This document shows positions 59,171 through 64,000 of a stretch of DNA of 64,000 bases, one piece after another. The DNA is from Sphingobium sp. (lineage in GTDB: Bacteria; Pseudomonadota; Alphaproteobacteria; Sphingomonadales; Sphingomonadaceae), in assembly GCF_003248505.1 (NCBI RefSeq), contig NZ_QFOA01000012.1:3168-67167 (forward strand), in the 5' to 3' direction. Below the pieces are notes generated by a model. It was not told the origin of the DNA, did not search any database, and saw only the letters and a program-made list of their open reading frames with translations. Within the stretch, counting starts at the first letter, position 1; each line of letters opens with the position of its first letter. The translations under genes and the position numbers were made by a program.

Positions 59171-59383
59171 CACCACCTCAAAATCCGGGGTCTTGCGACC
59201 CCATCGAAACCGTCGCATCCCCAAACGACAAAATCGCCGGCGGGCGAAACCTCGCCGGCCAGCGTCCATCCGATGCCCCACCTGGGCGTCCTGGAGTCGT
59301 CAGGATCAGGCGGCGAACCGCCCGATGCAGGAAGCGCCCTTAGGATAAAGCGCGCGAAAGCGCAAGGGACGACTGCCGCGCGG
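59171..59383 (-). promoter_or_regulatory. Structured leader / intergenic region upstream of ffh
   Basis: 213 bases without a gene. On the minus strand, going toward ffh: a GCGC-TTTC-GCGC hairpin (59352-59363), a three-way-junction-like fold with outer GGGCG/CGCCC (59335-59339, 59284-59288) and inner GGCGG/CCGCC and TCCTG/CAGGA stems, a hairpin GCCGGCG/CGCCGGC (59236-59259) followed by ATTTTG, and a hairpin GGGGTC-GCAA-GACCCC (59187-59202) followed by GGATTTTG. The last two look like tandem attenuators. The CAGGA/TCCTG arms can pair in alternative ways. Confidence 0.5.
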
Positions 59384-59836
59384 TCACTGCACGTCGATGT
59401 CTATGACGATGCGGCGCACTCGCCCTTCCGACGTGGCGTTGAACAGCGTGACTTTGTCATGGCCGTGAAATCCCGCATCGGCCGTGTAAAAGGCCTGCTT
59501 GCCCGGCACTCTCCTGCTGTTGCACACCGTACGGGGATTGGGCGGCAGGAAGTTGGGAAAGACCGGATCGTCCGACAGCGTGACCTTGCCGTGGCGGGGC
59601 TCATCCGCGATGCGCGTATCCATGGTGCCCGCGACCGTGCAGTCGGGATTGACCAGCGTCCCGGCCCACAGCCTTATCCGTTCCCTCGCCATCGCCGCCT
59701 TGGAAATGTGAACCGTGCCATAGCCCTTGGTGCTGTCGGCCGGGACCTTGCGCACCATATAGGTTTGGGCCGAAGCCGCGCCGGGGAGCATCATGACAGA
59801 GGCGGCAAGCAACAAGGCACGATGGGGGATTGGCAT
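59384..59836 (-). CDS. Secreted protein of unknown function
   Basis: 150 residues. Signal peptide (1-23, ending ASAQ). The mature part seems beta-rich, with two cysteines (NPDCTVAGT and TVCNSRR) likely to form a disulfide, an ADEPRHGKVTLSDDPVFPNF stretch and FYTADAGFHGHDKVTLF, then a strand-turn-strand end RRIVIDIDVQ. The HGKV and GHDKV segments hint at an immunoglobulin-like or cadherin-like repeat, but I cannot name the family. Monocistronic, upstream of ffh on the same strand. Confidence 0.75.
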   Translation of the reverse strand: MPIPHRALLLAASVMMLPGAASAQTYMVRKVPADSTKGYGTVHISKAAMARERIRLWAGTLVNPDCTVAGTMDTRIADEPRHGKVTLSDDPVFPNFLPPNPRTVCNSRRVPGKQAFYTADAGFHGHDKVTLFNATSEGRVRRIVIDIDVQ

Positions 59837-59881
59837 CGCTCGAATCCTTTTGGAATGGAAGGCCCCTGTGCGGTCAGGGTG

Positions 59882-59914
59882 CCATTCCCACCGGGCTATG
59901 CAAGGCGGGAATGG
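59882..59914. promoter_or_regulatory. Inverted repeat in the secreted-protein / APC permease gap
   Basis: Perfect 8-bp arms CCATTCCC (59882-59889) and GGGAATGG (59907-59914) with a 17-base spacer, 46-78 bases upstream of the secreted-protein gene. A second repeat CGCGA-N8-TCGCG lies at about 59941-59958. The remaining 296-base gap to the permease start has no gene. Confidence 0.4.
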
Positions 59915-60132
59915 GAAGGTTGCCGATTTGTAATCCGCCGCCGCGATTCGAAAGTCGCGAACGCGCCGTTGGGGGCGCCGCGTTGCGCGTCGCGGGGGCG
60001 CTGCGGCAACAAAACGGTCATCGCCCTGCCCGCCCCGGCAACAAGCGGCCTGCCCCGCCCCCGACGCTTGCGCCCCTGCGCCATTTGCGTCAGCACGGCA
60101 TGGAAAAGCAACAGAGGGGAGCCTTCACGATC

Positions 60133-61530
60133 ATGAGCTGGACACGCCGCAAGCCGATGGATGCGATGGTGCCGCAGGACAGCGGGCACCAGCTCGCCCG
60201 CACCCTGTCGTGGCCGCATCTCCTGGCGCTGGGCGTGGGGGCGATCGTGGGGACGGGCATCCTGACGCTGATCGGCGTGGGCGCGGATCGGGCCGGGCCT
60301 GCGGTCCTCCTCTCCTTCGCCATCGCGGGCGCGATCTGCGCCTGCGCGGCGCTCGCCTATGCGGAATTGTCCACCATGATGCCAGCGGCGGGCAGCGCCT
60401 ACAGCTACAGCTATGTCGTGTTGGGCGAAGGGATCGCCTGGATCGTCGGCTGGTCGCTCATCCTCGAATACAGCCTCGTCGTTTCGACCGTGGCGGTGGG
60501 CTGGTCGGGCTATGCCGGGCCGCTGCTGACCCCGCTCGGCTTTCCGTCCGCGCTGACGCAGGGGCCTGAACTCGGCGGCCTCATCAACTTGCCCGCCATC
60601 TTCATCATCGCCGTGGTCGCGGGCCTGCTGACGGTCGGCACGCGCGAAAGCGCGCGGCTCAACACGATCCTCGTCCTCATCAAGATCGTGACGCTCAGCC
60701 TGTTCGTCGCCTATGCCCTCCCCGCCTTCGACGCCGCGAACCTGAAGCCGTTCATGCCCTTCGGCTTTGCCAAGCATATGGGACCGGACGGGGTCGAGCG
60801 CGGCGTCATGGCGGCCGCTGCCATCATCTTCTTCGCCTTCTACGGCTTCGACGCTATCTCGACCGCGGCGGAGGAAGCGAAGAACCCGGACCGCGACCTT
60901 GCCATCGGCATCGTCGGGTCGCTGATCGCATGCACGTTGATCTACGTCCTCGTCGCCGCCGCAGCCATCGGCGCGATGCCCTTCACCCGCTTTGCCGACA
61001 GCCCCGAGCCGCTCGCGCTCATCCTGCGCGAAATGGGCGAAGGGAACATCGCCCGCATCGTCGCCATCGCCGCCGTCATCGCGCTTCCTACCGTGCTGCT
61101 GGGCTTCCTCTATGGCCAGAGCCGCATTTTCCTGGTCATGGCGCGCGACGGCTTCCTGCCTCAAAGCCTCGCCCGCATATCGAAGCGCGGCACGCCCGCG
61201 CGCATCACCCTCGTCACCGCCATCCTCGTCGCGATCATCGCGGGTTTCCTTCCCATCGACGAGATCGCGGCGCTGGCGAATGCCGGGACGCTCATCGCCT
61301 TCACGGCCGTGGGCCTGTGCCTCCTCGTCCTGCGCAGGCGCGCGCCGGACCTGCGCCGCCCGTTCCGCACGCCTGCCGCCTGGGCGGTGGGTATCGGCGC
61401 GGTCGCGGGCTGCGCCTATCTGTTCGTCAGCCTGCCGGTGAAGACGATCCTCGCCTGCTTCGCCTGGAATGCCGTGGGGCTGATCGTCTATTTCCTTTAC
61501 GGGCAGAAGCGGGCGACAGCGGGCCGGTAG
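60133..61530 (+). CDS. APC-superfamily amino acid permease
   Basis: 465 residues, 12 transmembrane helices, cationic amino acid transporter-like. First helix LLALGVGAIVGTGILTLIGVGA (the unwound Gly-rich substrate site GAIVGTGI), AELSTMMPAAGSAYSYSY, and FFAFYGFDAISTAAEEAKNPDRDLAIGI. Imports an amino acid with protons or Na+; which one is not evident. An in-frame ATG at 60100 is an alternative start; GAGGGGAG lies between the two. Followed 46 bases later by dapF. Confidence 0.93.
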   Translation: MSWTRRKPMDAMVPQDSGHQLARTLSWPHLLALGVGAIVGTGILTLIGVGADRAGPAVLLSFAIAGAICACAALAYAELSTMMPAAGSAYSYSYVVLGEGIAWIVGWSLILEYSLVVSTVAVGWSGYAGPLLTPLGFPSALTQGPELGGLINLPAIFIIAVVAGLLTVGTRESARLNTILVLIKIVTLSLFVAYALPAFDAANLKPFMPFGFAKHMGPDGVERGVMAAAAIIFFAFYGFDAISTAAEEAKNPDRDLAIGIVGSLIACTLIYVLVAAAAIGAMPFTRFADSPEPLALILREMGEGNIARIVAIAAVIALPTVLLGFLYGQSRIFLVMARDGFLPQSLARISKRGTPARITLVTAILVAIIAGFLPIDEIAALANAGTLIAFTAVGLCLLVLRRRAPDLRRPFRTPAAWAVGIGAVAGCAYLFVSLPVKTILACFAWNAVGLIVYFLYGQKRATAGR

Positions 61531-61576
61531 GCGCGACTCGCCTTTTGCCTCCATCCGCCCTACATGCGCGCCCATC

Positions 61577-62377
61577 ATGGGACGCTTTTCCAAAATGCAT
61601 GGCCTCGGCAACGATTTCGTCGTGATCGACGCGCGCGCCGCGCCGCTCGACATGCCCGAAGCGCGTGCCCGCGCCATCGCCGATCGTCATACGGGGATCG
61701 GCTGCGACCAGTTGATCGTCATCGGCGAAGCCGCCGACGCCGACGTGTCGATGCGCATCTTCAACGCCGACGGCAGCGAAGTGGAGGCGTGCGGAAACGC
61801 AACCCGGTGCGTGCCGCTGTTCGTCGGGCGCGATGTCGCCATTCGGACGCGGGCGGGCCTGCTCCATGCGCGGCTGATCGACGGCGGGGCCAGCGTCGAC
61901 ATGGGCGAGCCGCACTTCGAATGGGATGCGATCCCGCTCGCCTGGGCCATGGATACGCTTACCATGCCGGCAAGCTGGGAAGACCTGCCACCCCCCGCCG
62001 CCGTCAATGTCGGCAATCCGCATGTCGTCTTCTTCGTCGACGATCTCGACACGCTCGCCGTCGACCGGCTCGGACCGCTGATCGAGCATGACCCGCTGTT
62101 TCCAGCACGGGTCAACGTCAACTTCGCGCAGATCGCGGGTGACCGGCACATCCGCCTGATCGTGTGGGAACGCGGCGCGGGCCTCACCCGCGCCTGCGGC
62201 ACCGGCGCCTGCGCCACCGCCGTCGCCGCGATCCGGCGAAAGCGAGCGACCGGCCCCGTCACCGTCACCCTGCCCGGCGGCGACCTCGTCATCGACTGGC
62301 AGCCGGGCGGTTCGATCCGCATGACCGGTCCTGCCACCCATGTGTTCGACGGCGAGGCGGACTGGGCGCACTTCTGA
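61577..62377 (+). CDS. dapF: Diaminopimelate epimerase
   Basis: 266 residues. Converts LL- to meso-diaminopimelate for lysine and peptidoglycan. KMHGLGNDFVVID at the start; the two catalytic cysteines are in ACGNATRC and ACGTGACA; VNVGNPHVVFFV and VNVNFAQI are present. Its stop TGA overlaps the mtaB ATG by one base (TGATG), so the genes are coupled. Confidence 0.97.
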   Translation: MGRFSKMHGLGNDFVVIDARAAPLDMPEARARAIADRHTGIGCDQLIVIGEAADADVSMRIFNADGSEVEACGNATRCVPLFVGRDVAIRTRAGLLHARLIDGGASVDMGEPHFEWDAIPLAWAMDTLTMPASWEDLPPPAAVNVGNPHVVFFVDDLDTLAVDRLGPLIEHDPLFPARVNVNFAQIAGDRHIRLIVWERGAGLTRACGTGACATAVAAIRRKRATGPVTVTLPGGDLVIDWQPGGSIRMTGPATHVFDGEADWAHF

Positions 62378-63621
62378 TGGGCGGGCCGCAGATCATCACC
62401 ATGGGCTGCCGCCTCAACATCGCGGAGAGCGAGGCGATCCGCGACATGACGCGGGACCAGGACGATCTTGTCGTCGTCAACAGCTGCGCCGTCACGGCGG
62501 AGGCCGTGCGCCAGACCCGGCAGGCGATCCGCCGCGCCCGGCGCGAACGGCCCGACGCCCGCATCCTCGTCACCGGCTGTGCGGCGCAGACGCAGCCCGA
62601 CAGCTTCGCTAGGATGGCGGAAGTGGACGCCGTCATCGGCAACCGGGAAAAGATGGAGGCCGCCAGCTTCCTCCCCGCGCCCGGCAAGGTCCGCGTCGCC
62701 GACATCATGGCCGTGCGCGACACCGCGCCGCACATGGCGAGCGCCTTTGCCGATCACGCCCGCGCCTTTCTGGAGGTGCAGAACGGATGCGACCATCGCT
62801 GCACCTTCTGCGTCATTCCCTATGGGCGGGGGAACAGCCGCTCGGTCCCTGCGGGCGCAGTGATCGACAAGGCGATGCAACTGGTGGACGCGGGCTATCG
62901 CGAGATCGTGCTGACCGGGGTCGATGTCACGAGCTATGGCCCCGACCTTCCGGGCAGCCCGTCGCTCGGCCTGCTGGTGGAACGCATCCTGAAAGCGGTG
63001 CCGGGCCTGCCGCGCCTGCGCCTTTCCTCCATCGACAGCGTGGAGATCGACGAGCGCCTGTTCGACATTCTCGCCCACGAACCGCGCATGATGCCGCATG
63101 TGCACCTGTCGCTTCAGGCGGGCGACGACATGATCCTCAAGCGGATGAAGCGCCGCCACAGCCGCAGGGACGCGGTGCGTATCGTCGATCGCCTGCGCGC
63201 CGCGCGCCCCGGCATCAGCATCGGCGCGGACATCATCGCCGGTTTCCCGACCGAAGACGAAGCGATGTTCGCCAACAGCCTGGCTCTTATCGACGACTGC
63301 GCGATCGTGCACGGCCACATCTTTCCCTACTCCCCGCGCGAAGGGACGCCCGCCGCCCGAATGCCTCAGGTGGACCGTGCGACGGTCAAGGCCCGCGCCG
63401 CTCGCCTGCGCGCCGCCTGCGCCACCCACCGCGACGCCTGGCTCGCCAGCCTCGTCGGTACGCGGCAGAGCGTGCTGGTGGAACGCAGCGGTCTGTCGGG
63501 CCACGCCGAAAATTTCGCTCCCGTCCGCTTCGGTAGGACGCAACCGCCCGCCACCGTCGTGGCGGCGACGATCACGGGGCTTGAGAAAGGCGTCCTGTTG
63601 GCGCAGGAGGCGGCGACATGA
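62377..63621 (+). CDS. mtaB: tRNA t6A37 methylthiotransferase MtaB
   Basis: 414 residues. Radical-SAM methylthiotransferase that turns t6A37 into ms2t6A37 in ANN-decoding tRNAs. N-terminal UPF0004 domain with TMGCRLNIAESEAI, NSCAVTAEA and VTGCAAQT (three Cys for the auxiliary cluster); radical-SAM CDHRCTFC motif in VQNGCDHRCTFCVIPYGRG; then IIAGFPTEDEAMF and HIFPYSPREGTPAARM; short TRAM-like end. Coupled to dapF upstream and to ftsY downstream (ATGA). Confidence 0.95.
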   Translation: MGGPQIITMGCRLNIAESEAIRDMTRDQDDLVVVNSCAVTAEAVRQTRQAIRRARRERPDARILVTGCAAQTQPDSFARMAEVDAVIGNREKMEAASFLPAPGKVRVADIMAVRDTAPHMASAFADHARAFLEVQNGCDHRCTFCVIPYGRGNSRSVPAGAVIDKAMQLVDAGYREIVLTGVDVTSYGPDLPGSPSLGLLVERILKAVPGLPRLRLSSIDSVEIDERLFDILAHEPRMMPHVHLSLQAGDDMILKRMKRRHSRRDAVRIVDRLRAARPGISIGADIIAGFPTEDEAMFANSLALIDDCAIVHGHIFPYSPREGTPAARMPQVDRATVKARAARLRAACATHRDAWLASLVGTRQSVLVERSGLSGHAENFAPVRFGRTQPPATVVAATITGLEKGVLLAQEAAT

Positions 63622-64000
63622 CCGACAATAGTGGCAGCAGCTGGCGCGACCGTCTCTTCGGGGGCCTCAGGCGCACATCCGACCGGCTCGGCGAGAATCT
63701 GTCCGGCCTTTTCAAGGCCGCGCTCGACGACCGGACCCTCGACGAGATCGAGGAAGCGCTCATCATGACCGACCTTGGCCCGGCCATGGCCGCGCGCGTG
63801 CGCGACCGGTTGGCGGTGGGCCGCTACAACCGCGAGATCACCGAGGAATATCTGCGCGAAATCATCGCGGAGGAGATCGAGAAAGTGCTGGCCCCGGTCG
63901 CCAAGCCGCTGGAGATCGAGGCATTCCCCCGCCCGCAGGTGATTTTGGTCATCGGCGTCAACGGATCGGGCAAGACCACCACCATCGCCAAGCTCGCCAA
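63618..64000 (+). CDS. ftsY: SRP receptor FtsY (truncated by window end)
   Basis: First 127 residues only. N domain (SWRDRLFGGLRRTSDRLGENL, LDEIEEALIMTDLGPAMA) and the first GTPase motif VIGVNGSGKTTTIAKLA are seen before the sequence ends. FtsY docks the Ffh-ribosome complex at the membrane. The short N-terminus lacks the long acidic A domain of E. coli FtsY, as in other alphaproteobacteria. The start overlaps mtaB (ATGA). Its partner ffh is 4.4 kb away on the opposite strand. Confidence 0.95.
   Translation, partial: MTDNSGSSWRDRLFGGLRRTSDRLGENLSGLFKAALDDRTLDEIEEALIMTDLGPAMAARVRDRLAVGRYNREITEEYLREIIAEEIEKVLAPVAKPLEIEAFPRPQVILVIGVNGSGKTTTIAKLA

Noticed and set aside
59284..59340. Possible 4.5S (SRP) RNA gene beside ffh, because of GTCAGG and nearby GGAAGC sequence and strong pairing
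   Set aside because: The diagnostic GGTCAGG...GGAAGG...AGCAGCC helix-8 signature is not present in the right order; only short matches occur. Treated as part of the ffh leader.

Overview
The window is a dense, high-GC (roughly 65%) stretch of chromosome from an alphaproteobacterium, most probably a member of the Sphingomonadales (Sphingobium/Sphingomonas-like). The evidence is the mix of genes: large TonB-dependent receptors, an HdaA-type DnaA regulator beside ppk1/ppx, the alphaproteobacterial chvI-chvG-hprK-rapZ-EIIA-HPr cluster next to pckA, ubiG, and Tat-exported enzymes. The species cannot be named from this evidence. I see no rRNA, tRNA, insertion sequence, prophage, CRISPR array or integrase; the region reads as stable core chromosome with a few accessory exported-enzyme modules. 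Many neighbouring genes are coupled by ATGA/GTGA overlaps.

Layout. 1-3.2 kb: the end of a TonB-dependent receptor, then a Tat-exported class V PLP enzyme and a Sec-exported RidA-like protein. 3.2-7.1 kb (minus): thioredoxin-TPR protein, Lon-substrate-domain protein and Trm112, then a DUF2141/sterol desaturase pair and pheA. 7.3-17.8 kb (mostly plus): cytochrome c, DUF1993, queuosine-precursor transporter, argB, a degenerate GGDEF protein, yggT-DUF167-folD-DUF4440-marC, an OmpA lipoprotein, a CBS/CorC protein and a glycerate-kinase-like P-loop protein. 17.8-23.4 kb (minus): ppx, ppk1, hdaA and a membrane protein. 23.5-25.6 kb: purM and a purN fused to a YjbR domain. 25.6-29.8 kb (minus): cpoB-like, rodZ-like, ptsP. 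30-32.5 kb: two tandem Tat-exported HisC-like aminotransferases. 32.6-38.6 kb: lipoprotein, nitronate monooxygenase, lysC, ubiG, DUF1206 and a citrate-lyase-beta-like gene. 38.7-44.3 kb: Tat-exported DUF885 peptidase-like protein, fpr, pckA. 44.6-49 kb: ChvI/ChvG and the nitrogen-type PTS. 49-55 kb: AI-2E permease, TrmH, MFS, and a complete TonB-dependent receptor. 55.3-59.2 kb (minus): ffh-rpsP-rimM-(small membrane ORF)-trmD-rplS. 60-64 kb: APC permease, dapF, mtaB, and the start of ftsY.

How the genes fit together. Translation and protein targeting dominate: both SRP GTPases (ffh, ftsY), S16, L19 and many tRNA-modification functions (TrmD, TrmH, MtaB, Trm112, queuosine-precursor uptake). 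PtsP, HPr, EIIA, a truncated HprK and RapZ form a regulatory phosphorelay close to ChvGI and pckA, pointing to carbon/nitrogen and envelope control. The least explained part is a set of exported PLP enzymes: three predicted Tat-exported PLP enzymes plus one exported RidA-like protein, suggesting amine or amino-acid chemistry outside the cytoplasm. Several intergenic regions hold strong inverted repeats (upstream of cnoX, pheA/cytochrome c, argB, ffh and the second aminotransferase) that may be operators or leader RNA structures.
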